Source: Palleronia marisminoris
Lineage (GTDB): Bacteria > Pseudomonadota > Alphaproteobacteria > Rhodobacterales > Rhodobacteraceae
Length of the DNA: 52,877 bases
Reading direction: 5' to 3'
NCBI RefSeq assembly: GCF_900172315.1
Contig: NZ_FWFV01000015.1
Span: forward strand, 1 to 52,877
The stretch's first letter is position 1. The number at the start of each line of letters is the position of its first letter. The notes below the pieces were generated by a model that saw nothing but the letters and a program-made list of their open reading frames with translations, searched no databases and was not told where the DNA came from. A program made the position numbers and the translations under genes. Of this stretch, positions 16,822 through 27,385 are shown in pieces.

Positions 16822-18459
16822 ATGAAGATCCAGAACCCGATCCTTCCCGGCTTCAACCCGGACCCCTCCATCGTGCGCGTCGGCGAGGATTACTACATCG
16901 CCACGTCCACATTCGAATGGTTCCCGGGCGTACAGATCCACCACTCGCGCGACCTGAAGAACTGGCAGCTCGTCACTCGCCCGCTGGACCGGGCCGAGCA
17001 GCTCGACATGCGCGGCGATCCCGACTCGGGCGGCGTCTGGGCGCCGTGCCTGACCCATGCGGACGGCCAGTTCTGGCTGATCTACACCGACGTGAAGCGC
17101 CGCGACGGGGCGTGGAAGGACAGCCACAACTACCTGGTGACCGCCCCCGCCATCGAAGGGCCGTGGTCCAATCCGGTCTACCTGAATTCCTCGGGCTTCG
17201 ACCCGTCGCTGTTCCATGACGAGGACGGGCGGAAGTGGATTCTGAACATGATCTGGAACCATAACCGCAAGGGCGGAGACCGTTTCGGCGGGATCGTCAT
17301 GCAGGAATATTCGGTCGACCGGCAGCGCCTCGTGGGCGAGGTTCACAACATCTATCGCGGGACGGATCACAAGCTGGTCGAGGGGCCGCATCTCTATCGC
17401 CGGGACGGGTGGTACTACCTGCTGACGGCCGAGGGGGGCACCGGCTACGACCACGCCGCGACGATGGCGCGGTCGCGCGACCTGTTCGGCCCCTACGAGA
17501 CCGATCCCGCCAAGCACATCCTTACCGCAAAGGATACCGATCCCGATCATCCGCTCCAGCGCGCGGGCCATGCCGACATCGTCGAGACCCAGACGGGCGA
17601 GCATTTCATGGTCCATCTCTGCTCGCGCCCGCTGCCCGAAACGCGCAAGGCGGTCACCGGCGCGGGCATCCATTCCGACGACGTCCGCCGCTCGCCCCTG
17701 GGGCGCGAGACGGCGATCCAGCGCCTGACCTGGGACGAGGGCGAATTTCCCCGGCTCGCCCATGGCGGCAACGCGCCGGCGGCCGAGATCGACGGCCCCG
17801 AACTGCCCGAGGCCCCCGTCGAGCCCATCCCGGCAAAGCGCACGTTCGAGGACGGCTTGCCGCCCGAATTCCAGTGGCTGCGCAACCCCCAACGCGACCG
17901 GCTGTTCTCGGTCACCGAGCGGCCGGGCGTCCTGCGTCTGTTCGGTCGCGAAAGCCCCGGTTCGCAGTTCGAGCATTCCCTTGTCGCCCGCCGGCAGGAC
18001 GCGCTGGCCTACACCGCCGAGACCGAGATCGAGATGACCCCCGGCGACTACCAGCACTTCGCGGGGCTGATCGCGTGGTACGGGCGGAACAAGTTCCACT
18101 ACCTCGCCGTCACCGCCGACGAGGAGGGCGCGCGCGTGCTGACGATCTACAGCTGCGCCGCCGACTGGCCCGATGCGCGGATCAGCTATCCGATCGAGCC
18201 CGTGCAGCTGCCGGGCGAGGGGGTTGTCCGGCTCGGCTGCGACGTTGACGGGTCCGAACTTCGCTTCCGCTATGCGCTGGACGGCGAGTGGACCGACCTC
18301 GGCGTGGTGCTCGACCAATCGGCCATCTCGGACGAGGCCGGGAACGGCCCCGGCAACAACTTCACCGGCGCCTTCGTCGGCATGTGCGCCCACGACACCT
18401 CGGGGCGCGGGCGACCGGCCGATTTCCTTTCCTTCACCTACGAGGCCCGGAATGGCTGA
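16822..18459 (+). CDS. GH43 beta-xylosidase, cytoplasmic
   Basis: A 545-residue glycoside hydrolase family 43 enzyme, inverting, that releases xylose from the non-reducing end of xylo-oligosaccharides. The catalytic triad is visible by analogy with characterised GH43 xylosidases: D14 as base (GFNPDPSI), D127 as pKa modulator ([10 protein letters not shown]) and E187 as acid (LVEGPHLY). Residues 1-310 form the five-blade propeller. The rest, from about residue 335, is the C-terminal beta-sandwich (DUF1349/GH43_C2 type), which closes the active site. No signal peptide is present, so substrate must be imported intact, which fits the gene's place inside an ABC-importer operon. It overlaps the ATPase gene by eight bases. 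Confidence 0.93.
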   Translation: MKIQNPILPGFNPDPSIVRVGEDYYIATSTFEWFPGVQIHHSRDLKNWQLVTRPLDRAEQLDMRGDPDSGGVWAPCLTHADGQFWLIYTDVKRRDGAWKDSHNYLVTAPAIEGPWSNPVYLNSSGFDPSLFHDEDGRKWILNMIWNHNRKGGDRFGGIVMQEYSVDRQRLVGEVHNIYRGTDHKLVEGPHLYRRDGWYYLLTAEGGTGYDHAATMARSRDLFGPYETDPAKHILTAKDTDPDHPLQRAGHADIVETQTGEHFMVHLCSRPLPETRKAVTGAGIHSDDVRRSPLGRETAIQRLTWDEGEFPRLAHGGNAPAAEIDGPELPEAPVEPIPAKRTFEDGLPPEFQWLRNPQRDRLFSVTERPGVLRLFGRESPGSQFEHSLVARRQDALAYTAETEIEMTPGDYQHFAGLIAWYGRNKFHYLAVTADEEGARVLTIYSCAADWPDARISYPIEPVQLPGEGVVRLGCDVDGSELRFRYALDGEWTDLGVVLDQSAISDEAGNGPGNNFTGAFVGMCAHDTSGRGRPADFLSFTYEARNG

Positions 18460-19462
18460 AGTCCGTCTGGAGAACGTCACCAAGGCATTCGGCAAGCTGA
18501 CGGTCATCCCCGACCTGTCGCTGACGGTGCCCGACAGGTCCTTCACCGTGCTCGTCGGCCCGTCGGGCTGCGGCAAGTCCACGCTTCTGCGCCTGATCGC
18601 GGGGCTGGAACGCCCGACCAGCGGCACGATCCGCATCGGCGGCGAGGATGTCACCGGCGAGGAACCCTCAAAGCGGGGCATCTCGATGGTGTTCCAGTCC
18701 TACGCGCTCTACCCCCACATGAGCGTCGCGCGGAACATCGATTTCGGGCTGCGGATTTCCAAGATGCCCGCCGAGGAACGCGAGAAGCGACTGGCCGAGG
18801 CCGCGCGCATCCTGTCGCTCGAGGATTTTCTGGACCGCAAGCCGTCCGAACTGTCCGGCGGCCAGCGGCAGCGCGTGGCAATCGGGCGGTCGATCGTGCG
18901 CAACCCAAAGGTGTTCCTGTTCGACGAACCACTGTCGAACCTCGATGCCGCGCTGCGGACGCAGATGCGGGTGGAACTGGCCGAGCTGCATCACTCGATC
19001 GATTCCACGATGATCTACGTGACCCATGACCAGGTCGAGGCGATGACGCTGGCCGACCAGATCGTCGTGATGAACAAGGGCCGGATCGAGCAGATCGGCT
19101 CGCCCATGGACCTCTACGACACGCCGGCCTCGCTTTTCGTGGCGGGCTTCATCGGTTCGCCCAGGATGAACCTCGTGCCGGGCAAGTCGCTGGGGCGGCC
19201 TGACATCGCCACCGTCGGCGTCCGGCCGGAAGACCTGGAAGTGACCGAGGGCGAAGGCTGGGACGCGACCGCCCGGGTGGTCGAGACGCTGGGATCGGAT
19301 ACCATCGCCCATGTGCGGGTGGACGGCGTGGGCGATCTGACGGTCCGCCTGCCGGGCCACATGCGGCTGAAGGACGGCGAGCGGCTGAAGCTTCGCGCGG
19401 ATCCCGAACGGCAGCACCATTTCGACGAGGACGGCCGCCGGATCGAACGTGTGCCTGCATGA
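18452..19462 (+). CDS. MalK/UgpC-type ABC ATPase
   Basis: A 336-residue energy-coupling subunit of the CUT1 importer. It has Walker [10 protein letters not shown] (from residue 36), the Q-loop in [12 protein letters not shown], signature [13 protein letters not shown], Walker [13 protein letters not shown], and the H-loop [17 protein letters not shown] domain of about 90 residues ends the protein. The long in-frame extension upstream lies inside the GH43 gene; ATG 18452 gives the normal [11 protein letters not shown] start. It shares four bases with the following Gfo/Idh gene. Confidence 0.93.
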   Translation: MAEVRLENVTKAFGKLTVIPDLSLTVPDRSFTVLVGPSGCGKSTLLRLIAGLERPTSGTIRIGGEDVTGEEPSKRGISMVFQSYALYPHMSVARNIDFGLRISKMPAEEREKRLAEAARILSLEDFLDRKPSELSGGQRQRVAIGRSIVRNPKVFLFDEPLSNLDAALRTQMRVELAELHHSIDSTMIYVTHDQVEAMTLADQIVVMNKGRIEQIGSPMDLYDTPASLFVAGFIGSPRMNLVPGKSLGRPDIATVGVRPEDLEVTEGEGWDATARVVETLGSDTIAHVRVDGVGDLTVRLPGHMRLKDGERLKLRADPERQHHFDEDGRRIERVPA

Positions 19463-20535
19463 GCGAGACCAGCATCGGGATCATCGGCTGCGGTGTCATC
19501 AGCGGGATCTACCTCAGGAACATCGCGCGTCTGCCCGGCCTCGCGCTGCGCGCCGTGGCCGACCAACGCCCCGCGGCGGCCGAGGCCGCGGCCACGGAGC
19601 ATCACGTGCCCGCTCTTTCGGTCGAGGCGCTTCTTGCCCGCGACGACATCGACATCGTCGTCAACCTGACCGTCCCCGCGGCACATTCGCCGGTCGGACG
19701 ACAGGTTCTCGAGGCGGGCAAGCATCTCTACCTCGAGAAGCCGCTGGCAGCGACCTTGGGCGAGGCGCAGGAGCTTGCCCATCTGGCCGATGCGCGCGGG
19801 CTTCGCATCGGATGCGCGCCCGACACCTTCCTTGGCGGCGGTCATCAGGCGGCCCGCGCCGCGCTGGACGGTGGCCGGATCGGACGGCCGATCGGCGGAA
19901 CCGCGACGATGATGGTCGCGGGGCACGAACGCTGGCATCCGAACCCCGACTTCTACTACAGCGCCCCCGGCGGCGGGCCGTTGATGGATATGGGACCCTA
20001 CTACCTGACCGCGCTTGTCCATCTTCTGGGGCCGGTGCGCGAGGTCGCCTCGCTGTCGTCCCGGCCCCGCACCGTTCGCCGGATCGCCGCCGGCGACAGG
20101 GCGGGAGAGACCGTTCCGGTCGAGACGGATACCCACATCCTGGGCCTTCTCGCGTTCGAGGGCGGTGCGCTGGTTCAGCTTGCCATGAGCTTCGACGTGC
20201 AGGCGCATTGGCACAGCCCGATCGAGATCTACGGCACCGAAGGCTCCATGCGCGTCCCGGATCCCAACCGGTTCGACGGCGAGGTCGAGTTCGGGGACGG
20301 CGCCCCGCTCGCCGCCGCCGATCGCGCCCATGGCGCTGACAACTGGCGCGGTATCGGCCTTGCCGACATGGCCGCCGCGATCGGCGACGACCGGCCGCAC
20401 CGGGCGAGCGGCGCCCTGGCCCTGCATGTGCTCGAGACCATCGACGCGCTCCAGCGCGCGGCCGACGCAAAGCGCACCATCACGATAACAAGCGACTGCG
20501 AGCGACCGCAGCCAATGACCGAGGAACTGGCATGA
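19459..20535 (+). CDS. Gfo/Idh/MocA-family oxidoreductase
   Basis: A 358-residue NAD(P)-dependent sugar oxidoreductase. The Rossmann start is [20 protein letters not shown], and the family's catalytic-lysine motif appears as YLEKPLAAT near residue 95. The substrate domain carries [20 protein letters not shown]. It is coupled by ATGA overlaps to the ATPase before it and the ThuA gene after it. Since the pathway beyond needs an aldose dehydrogenase and no other is encoded nearby, this is a candidate D-xylose dehydrogenase; it could equally act on a modified sugar together with ThuA. Confidence 0.87.
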   Translation: MSETSIGIIGCGVISGIYLRNIARLPGLALRAVADQRPAAAEAAATEHHVPALSVEALLARDDIDIVVNLTVPAAHSPVGRQVLEAGKHLYLEKPLAATLGEAQELAHLADARGLRIGCAPDTFLGGGHQAARAALDGGRIGRPIGGTATMMVAGHERWHPNPDFYYSAPGGGPLMDMGPYYLTALVHLLGPVREVASLSSRPRTVRRIAAGDRAGETVPVETDTHILGLLAFEGGALVQLAMSFDVQAHWHSPIEIYGTEGSMRVPDPNRFDGEVEFGDGAPLAAADRAHGADNWRGIGLADMAAAIGDDRPHRASGALALHVLETIDALQRAADAKRTITITSDCERPQPMTEELA

Positions 20536-21197
20536 GCAACCCACGCGCATTGATCTTCTGGGGCGGTTGGGAAGGGCACGAGCCCGAATCCTGCGCCTCG
20601 ATCGTCTCGGACATGCTCCGCACCGAGGGGATGGAGGTCACGTCGGTCGAGGGCACCGACGTTCTGCTCACCGGCGACCTGTCAAGCTATGCGCTGATCG
20701 TGCCGATGGTCACGCAAGTCGCGTCCGACAAAGGGGCGATCGGCCGGCTATGCGACGCGGTGCGACGCGGCACCGGCCTCGGCGGCTTCCATGGCGGGAT
20801 GGGGGACGCGTTCAGGGATTCGCCGCCCTATCAGTTCATGGTCGGCGGCCAGTGGGTCGCGCATCCCGGCGACATCATCGACTACCGTGTCGAGGTCGCG
20901 CAGTCCGAGCATCCGATCACGACGGGGATCAATAGCTTCGACTACCGGTCCGAACAATATTTCCTGCATGTCGACCCGGGCAACGACGTGCTCGCCACCA
21001 CGACATTCTCGGGCGAGCACGCACCAGAGACCGCCGGCACCGTCATGCCCGTCGTCTGGACGCGCCGATACGGCAAGGGTCGCGTCTTCTATTCCAGCCT
21101 GGGCCACCAGGCGCACGAGTTGTCGCACCCGGAGGCCCGCGAGATCCTGCGCCGGGGGCTGGTCTGGGCCGCGGATACGTCCAACGCAGGATCGTAG
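20532..21197 (+). CDS. ThuA-like domain protein (glutamine-amidotransferase-like fold)
   Basis: A 221-residue ThuA-family protein. Recognisable parts are ALIFWGGWEGHEPE at the N terminus, GLGGFHGGMGDAFRDSP at the family's nucleophile-elbow position (His here, not Cys, so not a true amidotransferase), and YGKGRVFYSSLGHQAHEL near the end. ThuA proteins are found with Gfo/Idh dehydrogenases in disaccharide catabolism; in rhizobia thuAB turns trehalose-like sugars into 3-keto derivatives. The last gene of the xylan operon, it converges with the XylX-like gene 52 bases away. Confidence 0.82.
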   Translation: MSNPRALIFWGGWEGHEPESCASIVSDMLRTEGMEVTSVEGTDVLLTGDLSSYALIVPMVTQVASDKGAIGRLCDAVRRGTGLGGFHGGMGDAFRDSPPYQFMVGGQWVAHPGDIIDYRVEVAQSEHPITTGINSFDYRSEQYFLHVDPGNDVLATTTFSGEHAPETAGTVMPVVWTRRYGKGRVFYSSLGHQAHELSHPEAREILRRGLVWAADTSNAGS

Positions 21198-21249
21198 TGG
21201 GACCCTTTCGCCAAGACGAGCTGGATCGAGTCCCTCTTCCCTTGCAACG

Positions 21250-22380
21250 TCAGAGCAAGCCTCGGCCCGAGAGGTTGCGCATCAGAGCGCCGGTCCCGAA
21301 GGTCCACTCCGGCGCTTCCGTCGACAGGCGCACGATGTTGCGCAGACTGCCCAGCCTGTCTTCGCTGATCGTCACGACGTCGCCGACCTTGTGCGTGAAG
21401 CCGGCGGACGGAGCATCGCGATCCTGCGTCGGGGCGAAGAGCGTGCCGAGAAACAGCAGGAAACCGTCTGGATACTGGTGATGTCGGCCGATGGTCTGGG
21501 CGACGATATCGGCCGGGTCGCGGCTGATCTTGCGCATGGACGAGACCCCGTCCAGTTCGAAGCCGTCCGGCCCCTCGACGCGCAGGGTGACCTCGGCGTC
21601 GCGCACGTCGTCGAGCCCGTATGTCTCGTCGAAAAGGCGCAGCATCGGCCCGATCGCGCAGGAGGCGTTGTTGTCCTTGGCCTTGCTCAGAAGCAAGGCC
21701 GATCGCCCCTCGAAATCGCGCAGATTGACGTCGTTCCCCAGGGTCGCCCCCTTGATCTCGCCGCGGGACGTCACCGCGAGGACGACTTCGGGCTCGGGGT
21801 TGTTCCAGCGCGATTTCGGGTGCAGGCCGATCTCGGCTCCGTGTCCGACGGCCGCCATCGGCTGACACTTCGTGAAGACCTCGGCGTCCGGGCCGATCCC
21901 GACTTCGAGATACTGGGACCAAAGGCCCTCGCCCTGCAGCACGCGCTTGACCTCTGCCGCCTGGTCCGAGCCCGGAACCAACCCCGACAGGCTGTCTCCG
22001 ATCACCTGGGCCACGCGGGCACGGATGTCGGCCGCGCGTCCCGGATCGCCCGCCGCCTGTTCCTCGATGACTCGCTCGACCATGGATTCCGCGAAGGTGA
22101 CGCCCGCCGCCTTGACCGCCTGCAGATCGCAGGGGGCAAGGAAGGTCGGCTGGCCGCTGTCCCCGTCCGCGGCGGGATCGAGGATCACCACCTGTTCGCC
22201 CTGCGCATCCCGCGCGAAGGCGACCGTGTCGTCGCGTTCGAGCAGGTCGCGCACGGTCGGGACCTCGCGGCAGGTGATGTCGACCAGCGCCCCGTCCCGG
22301 AGCACCACGACACAAGGGCCACGACCGGGCCGCCAGAGCCGGCCCACGAACGTGCCGCCATCGGGAAGAACCATGTTCAT
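21250..22380 (-). CDS. xylX: XylX-like 2-keto-3-deoxy-pentonate dehydratase (FAH superfamily)
   Basis: A 376-residue member of the fumarylacetoacetate-hydrolase superfamily. Length and sequence style match Caulobacter XylX and related 2-dehydro-3-deoxy-D-pentonate dehydratases, which convert 2-keto-3-deoxyxylonate to 2-oxoglutarate semialdehyde. Superfamily landmarks are WNNPEPEVVLAV (acidic metal ligands), GATLGNDVNLRDFEGRSALL and SKAKDNNASCAIGP. GGAGGG stands 9 bases before ATG 22380. It is divergent from the beta-hydroxyacid dehydrogenase and XylD genes. The closely related L-arabinonate branch is an alternative substrate route. Confidence 0.78.
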   Translation of the reverse strand: MNMVLPDGGTFVGRLWRPGRGPCVVVLRDGALVDITCREVPTVRDLLERDDTVAFARDAQGEQVVILDPAADGDSGQPTFLAPCDLQAVKAAGVTFAESMVERVIEEQAAGDPGRAADIRARVAQVIGDSLSGLVPGSDQAAEVKRVLQGEGLWSQYLEVGIGPDAEVFTKCQPMAAVGHGAEIGLHPKSRWNNPEPEVVLAVTSRGEIKGATLGNDVNLRDFEGRSALLLSKAKDNNASCAIGPMLRLFDETYGLDDVRDAEVTLRVEGPDGFELDGVSSMRKISRDPADIVAQTIGRHHQYPDGFLLFLGTLFAPTQDRDAPSAGFTHKVGDVVTISEDRLGSLRNIVRLSTEAPEWTFGTGALMRNLSGRGLL

Positions 22381-22598
22381 GCAGGGATCCCTCCGTGCCG
22401 CGTGGGGTTGGACAGGTCCCTCGTCGAAGGGGGCCGGCGGCCCGTTCCGTCCTTGTCAGATTGCCACGATAGCGCCATCATTTCCTCCGCCACGCGGTTG
22501 CGCGTTCGATGGATTCCTATACCCAAGCAGGTGGACGCATCAACCGCCGCTGCCCGCACCAGCTGCCGGGCAACGCCGTTATCGGAGGGAGGACCGGG

Positions 22599-23534
22599 AT
22601 GAGCAAACCAACCATCGGCTTCATAGGCGTGGGCTACATGGGCCACGGCATGGCGAAGAACCTGATCGCCTCGGGCTATCCGCTCGTCGTCAAGGGCAAC
22701 CGCAACCGGGCCCCCGTCGACGACCTGGTCGGGCAGGGCGCGCAGGAGGGCGCATCCGCCCGCGAGGTCGCGGAACGCAGCGATATCGTGCATCTGTGCC
22801 TGTCGAACTCGGCACAGGTCGAAGCGGTGATCCGCGGGGAGGACGGCATTCTCGCCTCGGGCAATGCGGGGCTCGTGGTCATCGATACCACCACCGCCGA
22901 CCCGACCTCGACGGACGCGCTTGCCGCCGAACTCGAGGCGGCGGGGATGACGCTTGTCGACGCCCCGCTCGGGCGGACGCCGAAGGAGGCCGAGGCCGGG
23001 ACGCTCGACACGATGGTCGGCGCGAGCGCCGAGATGTTCGACCGCCTTCGCCCGGTGATCGAATGCTGGGCCGGCAACATCACGCATGCCGGGGACACCG
23101 GCGCGGGCCACCGCATGAAACTGATCATGAACTTCATTTCGATGGGCTACGCCGCGCTCTATTCGGAGGCGCTGGCAATGGGAGTCAAGTCCGGGCTGAC
23201 CCCGCAGACGATCCACCGCGTGATCGGCTCCAGCCGCATGTCGAACGGGTTCTACGAGACCTTCATGGCCTACGCGATCGGCCGAGATCCCGAGGCGCAC
23301 AAGTTCACCATCCAGAACGGCGCCAAGGACACGCGCTATGCCGCCTCGATGGCGCGCGATGCCGGGATCGCGAACCTGCTCGGCGCGGCCATCGCGAACA
23401 GCTTTCAGCTCGCCGAAAGCGCCGGGCATGGCGGCGACTACGTGCCGATGCTCGCCGACATCGTCGCACGTCAGAACGGAGTCGATCTGGCCGAGGCGGT
23501 ACAGGCCGGGGGCGAAGGGTCTGCCGAAACGTGA
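22599..23534 (+). CDS. Beta-hydroxyacid dehydrogenase family protein
   Basis: A 311-residue NAD(P)-dependent enzyme of the 3-hydroxyisobutyrate / tartronate-semialdehyde reductase family. The dinucleotide site is GFIGVGYMGHGMAKNL, the substrate-binding region DAPLGRTPKEAEAGTLDTMV, and the catalytic lysine region GAGHRMKLIMNF. The GGAGGGAGGA block before ATG 22599 fixes the start. It lies 52 bases upstream of xylD in the same direction. Its place in xylonate catabolism is unclear; it may reduce a side product such as an aldehyde acid, or act on another hydroxy acid. Confidence 0.85.
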   Translation: MSKPTIGFIGVGYMGHGMAKNLIASGYPLVVKGNRNRAPVDDLVGQGAQEGASAREVAERSDIVHLCLSNSAQVEAVIRGEDGILASGNAGLVVIDTTTADPTSTDALAAELEAAGMTLVDAPLGRTPKEAEAGTLDTMVGASAEMFDRLRPVIECWAGNITHAGDTGAGHRMKLIMNFISMGYAALYSEALAMGVKSGLTPQTIHRVIGSSRMSNGFYETFMAYAIGRDPEAHKFTIQNGAKDTRYAASMARDAGIANLLGAAIANSFQLAESAGHGGDYVPMLADIVARQNGVDLAEAVQAGGEGSAET

Positions 23535-23586
23535 CGCTTCTCCGTAGGGACGGTCGGTCAAGATACTAGGGATGAGGGACGACATC

Positions 23587-25368
23587 ATGAGTGATACACG
23601 CGCAAACCGCCGCTTCCGGTCGCAGGAGTGGTTCGACAACCCGAACAACCCGGGGATGACCGCGCTTTATGTCGAGCGCTACCAGAACCAGGGGTACACG
23701 CGCGAGGAACTGCAGGGCGAGAAGCCGATCATCGGCATCGCCCAGACCGGCAGCGACATCGCGCCGTGCAACAAGATCCACGTGTTCCTGATGGACCGGA
23801 TCAAGGCCGGCATCCGCGCGGCGGGCGGCATCCCGATGGAGTTCCCGGTCCATCCCATCCAGGAAACCGGCAAGCGCCCCACGGCGGCGCTGGACCGCAA
23901 CCTGACCTACCTGGGGCTGGTCGAGGTGCTTCACGGCTACCCGATCGACGGCGTCGTGCTGACCACCGGCTGCGACAAGACCACGCCGGCGCTGCTCATG
24001 GGCGCGGCCACGGCGGACCTTCCGGCGATCGCCCTGAACGGCGGCCCGATGCTGGACGGCTGGTGGAAGGGCAAGCGCGTCGGATCGGGCACGATCATCT
24101 GGGAAAGCCGCCGCCTGCTGGCCGAGGGCAAGATCGACTACGACGAGTTCATGAGCCGGGTCTGCGCCTCGGCGCCGTCGCTGGGCCACTGCAACACGAT
24201 GGGCACGGCCTCGACCATGAACGCGCTGGCCGAAGCGCTCGGCATGACGCTGACCGGCCAATCCGCGATCCCCGCGCCGTTCCGCGAACGGATGGAGGCC
24301 GCTTACCAGACCGGCCAGCGCATCGTCGAGATGGTCTACGCGGATCTAAAGCCGTCCGACATCCTGACGCGGGAAGCCTTCGAGAACGCGATCGTGACCA
24401 ACTCCGCGATCGGCGGTTCGACCAACGCACCACCGCATCTGGTCGCCGTGGCGCGTCACGCGGGGGTCGAGCTGAATACCCGCGACTGGCAAAGCGTCGG
24501 CTTCGACGTCCCGCTTCTTCTCAACATGCAGCCGGCGGGCGAATACCTGGGCGAGAGCTTCTATCGCGCCGGCGGCGTTCCGGCCGTGATGGCCGAGCTT
24601 GCAAGGGCAGGGCGTATCCACGAGGGTTGCATGACCGTCTCGGGGCGCAGCATGGGGGACAACCTCGCCGGGATCGAGGTTCTGGACCGGGAAGTGATCC
24701 GGTCCTACGACCGTCCCATGCGCGAGAACGCGGGCTTCCTCGTCCTGAGCGGCAATCTCTTCGACACCGCCCTGATGAAGACGTCGGTGATCTCGCCCGA
24801 GTTCCGCGCCCGCTTTCTCGAGCAGCCGGGCCACGAGGGCATCTACGAGGCGCGCGCCGTGGTCTTCGAAGGTCCCGAGGACTACCACGACCGCATCAAT
24901 GACGCCGCGCTCGAGATCGACGAGGAAACGATCCTCTTCATCCGGAACGTCGGCTGCATCGGCTATCCCGGATCGGCCGAGGTCGTGAACATGCAGCCGC
25001 CCGATGCGGTATTGCGCAAGGGGGTAACCCACCTGCCGACGGTCGGCGACGGACGGCAATCGGGCACCTCGGAAAGCCCTTCGATCCTGAACGCGTCGCC
25101 CGAAGCTGTCGTCGGAGGAGGCCTGGCTTACCTGAAGACCGGCGACAGGGTCCGGCTGGACCTGAATGCCTGCACGATGGATGCCCTGGTGGACGAAGCC
25201 GAATGGCAGAGCCGCCGAGACGCCTGGCAGCCGCCCGAGATCCGCAACCAGACGCCCTGGCAAGAGATCTACCGGACACATGTCGGCCAGCTTGGCGAGG
25301 GCGGCTGCCTGGAACTTGCCACCGCCTACCGCGGAGTCAGTCGCGACCTGCCTCGCGACAACCACTGA
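23587..25368 (+). CDS. xylD: D-xylonate dehydratase (XylD)
   Basis: A 593-residue IlvD/Edd-family enzyme that converts D-xylonate to 2-keto-3-deoxy-D-xylonate. From recall the match to Caulobacter XylD is close along the whole length ([76 protein letters not shown]). The [2Fe-2S] ligands C61, C129 and C202 are each one residue off the Caulobacter numbers I recall (60, 128, 201). I start at ATG 23587, which has GAGGGA upstream; an in-frame ATG lies five codons earlier. It is transcribed with the preceding dehydrogenase and ends at a strong hairpin. Confidence 0.92.
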   Translation: MSDTRANRRFRSQEWFDNPNNPGMTALYVERYQNQGYTREELQGEKPIIGIAQTGSDIAPCNKIHVFLMDRIKAGIRAAGGIPMEFPVHPIQETGKRPTAALDRNLTYLGLVEVLHGYPIDGVVLTTGCDKTTPALLMGAATADLPAIALNGGPMLDGWWKGKRVGSGTIIWESRRLLAEGKIDYDEFMSRVCASAPSLGHCNTMGTASTMNALAEALGMTLTGQSAIPAPFRERMEAAYQTGQRIVEMVYADLKPSDILTREAFENAIVTNSAIGGSTNAPPHLVAVARHAGVELNTRDWQSVGFDVPLLLNMQPAGEYLGESFYRAGGVPAVMAELARAGRIHEGCMTVSGRSMGDNLAGIEVLDREVIRSYDRPMRENAGFLVLSGNLFDTALMKTSVISPEFRARFLEQPGHEGIYEARAVVFEGPEDYHDRINDAALEIDEETILFIRNVGCIGYPGSAEVVNMQPPDAVLRKGVTHLPTVGDGRQSGTSESPSILNASPEAVVGGGLAYLKTGDRVRLDLNACTMDALVDEAEWQSRRDAWQPPEIRNQTPWQEIYRTHVGQLGEGGCLELATAYRGVSRDLPRDNH

Positions 25369-25373
25369 AAGGC

Positions 25374-25407
25374 AAACGGGCCGGCCTTTCGCTTGGCCGG
25401 CCCGTTT
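25374..25407. terminator. Bidirectional terminator between xylD and the TRAP operon
   Basis: AAACGGGCCGGCC (25374-25386) pairs perfectly over 13 bases with GGCCGGCCCGTTT (25395-25407) around an 8-base loop. The terminal A/T runs give a short T-tract on either strand. It lies between two convergent genes, the expected place for a two-way terminator. Confidence 0.85.
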
Positions 25408-25416
25408 CCCGTTGGT

Positions 25417-26733
25417 CTACCTGTACCAGAGAGCGATCTCGGGGAAGGCGATGACCAACGCAAGCGCCAGAACTTGCAACCCGATGAACGGCAAGAGTGA
25501 CGTGAAGATCGTCCCGAGCGAAATATCGGGTGGCGCAACGCTTTTCAGGTAGAACGCGGCCGGCCCGAAGGGGGGCGACAGGAACGAGATCTGCATGTTC
25601 AACGAGAACAACACCCCGAACCAGATCGGATCGTAACCCAGCTCGACCACGATCGGCACGAAGATCGGCACGGTCAGAAGCGCGATGCCGACCCAGTCGA
25701 GGAACATGCCGAGCACGGTCAGGATCAGCATCATCACGATCAGGACCACCAGCCGGTTGTCCGAGACGCCGAGAAGCAACTGCTCGATGAAATCGATCCC
25801 GCCCATCAGGTTGTAGACGCCGATCAGGGCCGTGGCGCCGACGCCGATCCAGACGATCATGCCGCAGGTCCTGAGCGTCTGCAGAGCGGCGTCCGACAGA
25901 AGGGTCATGCTCATCTCGCGGCGCAGGACGATCGACAGCATCACGCCGATCACGCCGATCGCCGAGGCCTCCGTCACCGAGGCGATGCCGCCGTAGATAG
26001 AGCCCAGCACGAAGACCACAACCATCAGCGGCAGGATCAGGCCCTTCAGCAAGGTCAACCTCTCGGCCAGCGGGCGCGTATCGGTTTCGGTGGGCACCGG
26101 GGCCTTGTGCGGTTGGAAGTAACCGATCAGCAGAACGTAGCCGGCATAGAGCGCGGCAAGCATCACGCCCGGGACGAAGGAGGCGGTGAACAGCTCGCCG
26201 ATCGACACGTTCGCGGAGAGACCGAAGATGATGAGCACGATCGACGGTGGGATCATCGTTCCGAGCGCACCGCCCGCGCAGACGATACCGATGGCGAGCT
26301 TCTTGTCGTAGCCCAGCCGAAGCATCTGCGGCAACGCGAGCAGGCCCAGAAGGACGATCTCGCCGCCGATGATGCCCGACATCGCCGCGAGGATCACCGC
26401 GACCAGAAGCGTCTGGACGCCGACCCCGCCGCGGACACGTCCCGCCACCAGCCGCATCGCGTCGAAGAGGTCGCGGGCGATGCCCGAGCGGTCGAGCAGA
26501 GAGGCCATCAGCACGAACATCGGCACCGAGACGAACACGTACTGCGTGATGAACGAGTAGATCCGGGTGGTCACGATGGGCACCGCCATCGTGCCGAACC
26601 AACCGAGGGCGAAGATCAGCGCCACCAGGATCGTGACGAAGGCCAGCGGCATGCCCGTGACCAGAAGGACGAGCAGCATCCCGAACATCATGAGGCTGCC
26701 GCCGCCGATGCCGAGGGAGGAAAGATCAAGCAT
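25417..26733 (-). CDS. dctM: TRAP transporter large permease (DctM)
   Basis: A 438-residue membrane protein of the DctM family, which carries the sodium-coupled transport step. About 12 spans are predicted. Family features include GMPLAFVTILVALIFALGW, FVSVPMFVLMASLLDRSGIA, GTMIPPSIVLIIFG and, near the end, FLSPPFGPAAFYLKSVAP. I choose ATG 26733, which overlaps the DctQ stop by eight bases; an upstream in-frame start would lie inside dctQ. It is the last gene of a dctP-dctQ-dctM set on the minus strand. Confidence 0.9.
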   Translation of the reverse strand: MLDLSSLGIGGGSLMMFGMLLVLLVTGMPLAFVTILVALIFALGWFGTMAVPIVTTRIYSFITQYVFVSVPMFVLMASLLDRSGIARDLFDAMRLVAGRVRGGVGVQTLLVAVILAAMSGIIGGEIVLLGLLALPQMLRLGYDKKLAIGIVCAGGALGTMIPPSIVLIIFGLSANVSIGELFTASFVPGVMLAALYAGYVLLIGYFQPHKAPVPTETDTRPLAERLTLLKGLILPLMVVVFVLGSIYGGIASVTEASAIGVIGVMLSIVLRREMSMTLLSDAALQTLRTCGMIVWIGVGATALIGVYNLMGGIDFIEQLLLGVSDNRLVVLIVMMLILTVLGMFLDWVGIALLTVPIFVPIVVELGYDPIWFGVLFSLNMQISFLSPPFGPAAFYLKSVAPPDISLGTIFTSLLPFIGLQVLALALVIAFPEIALWYR

Positions 26734-27313
26734 CCTCGAAAGCCCTCTTCTCGTCCGCCCCTCGGGGCGGATCGTCATCCGGGTTGCGTCGAAGGTGACG
26801 GACGACCTGCAACGCGAACTGCAGTGTCATCGTGCACAGCGTAAGGAAGAGCACCGCTTTCACGATCGCCGGGGTCGGGGGGTTCCAGGCGCTGCCGCTG
26901 GTCTCGAGCCGGAACATCCCGGCGGGCGTGTAGAACGACCTGAAGGCGAGGCTCCACGCGGCCCAGGACATGAGGGCACAAGCCAGGCAGCCCACGATGC
27001 AGATGGCGACGTCCAGCCAGCGTCGGGCCGCGGGCGGGATCGCGTCGTAGATCAGGACGACCCGAATATGCTTGTCGATTGCGAGGCAATAGGCGCCTCC
27101 GAAAGCGAAACAGATCGCGGTCATGGCGATCGTCGTCTCGTGTACCCATGATGTCGGCGCATTGAAGGCGTATCGCATCGTCACTTCGTAAAAGGTGAAG
27201 AACGTCACCAGAAGGAAGGCGAGGCTGACAATCCGTCCGAGCGGCGCCAAAGCGGCCGAAAGCGGGTCCTGGGGCGTGACGGTCTCGTCACGCACCGTGT
27301 CGTCAGTTTCCAT
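26726..27313 (-). CDS. dctQ: TRAP transporter small permease (DctQ)
   Basis: A 195-residue protein with four membrane segments and the DctQ features FYEVTMRYAFNAPTSWVHET and DKHIRVVLIYDAIPP. It is slightly longer than average, with a hydrophilic N-terminal tail. It lies 72 bases after dctP and overlaps dctM, giving the normal P-Q-M order. Confidence 0.87.
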   Translation of the reverse strand: METDDTVRDETVTPQDPLSAALAPLGRIVSLAFLLVTFFTFYEVTMRYAFNAPTSWVHETTIAMTAICFAFGGAYCLAIDKHIRVVLIYDAIPPAARRWLDVAICIVGCLACALMSWAAWSLAFRSFYTPAGMFRLETSGSAWNPPTPAIVKAVLFLTLCTMTLQFALQVVRHLRRNPDDDPPRGADEKRAFEDA

Positions 27314-27385
27314 ACGTGACCTCGGATGTTGGAGGCCGGGCGAGAGCGCTCGCCCGGCAAAGCCGAAATCGGCCGGTGAGTTCCG

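Noticed and set aside
15955-18681. Very long minus-strand open frame (908 codons) opposite the permease and GH43 genes
   Set aside because: It is antisense to three well-supported genes, has Arg/Asp/His-rich composition and no recognisable domain. High-GC DNA produces such shadows.
20532-21197. ThuA protein as an active glutamine amidotransferase
   Set aside because: The elbow position has His in a GGFHGGM context and no Cys nucleophile, as in other ThuA-like proteins.
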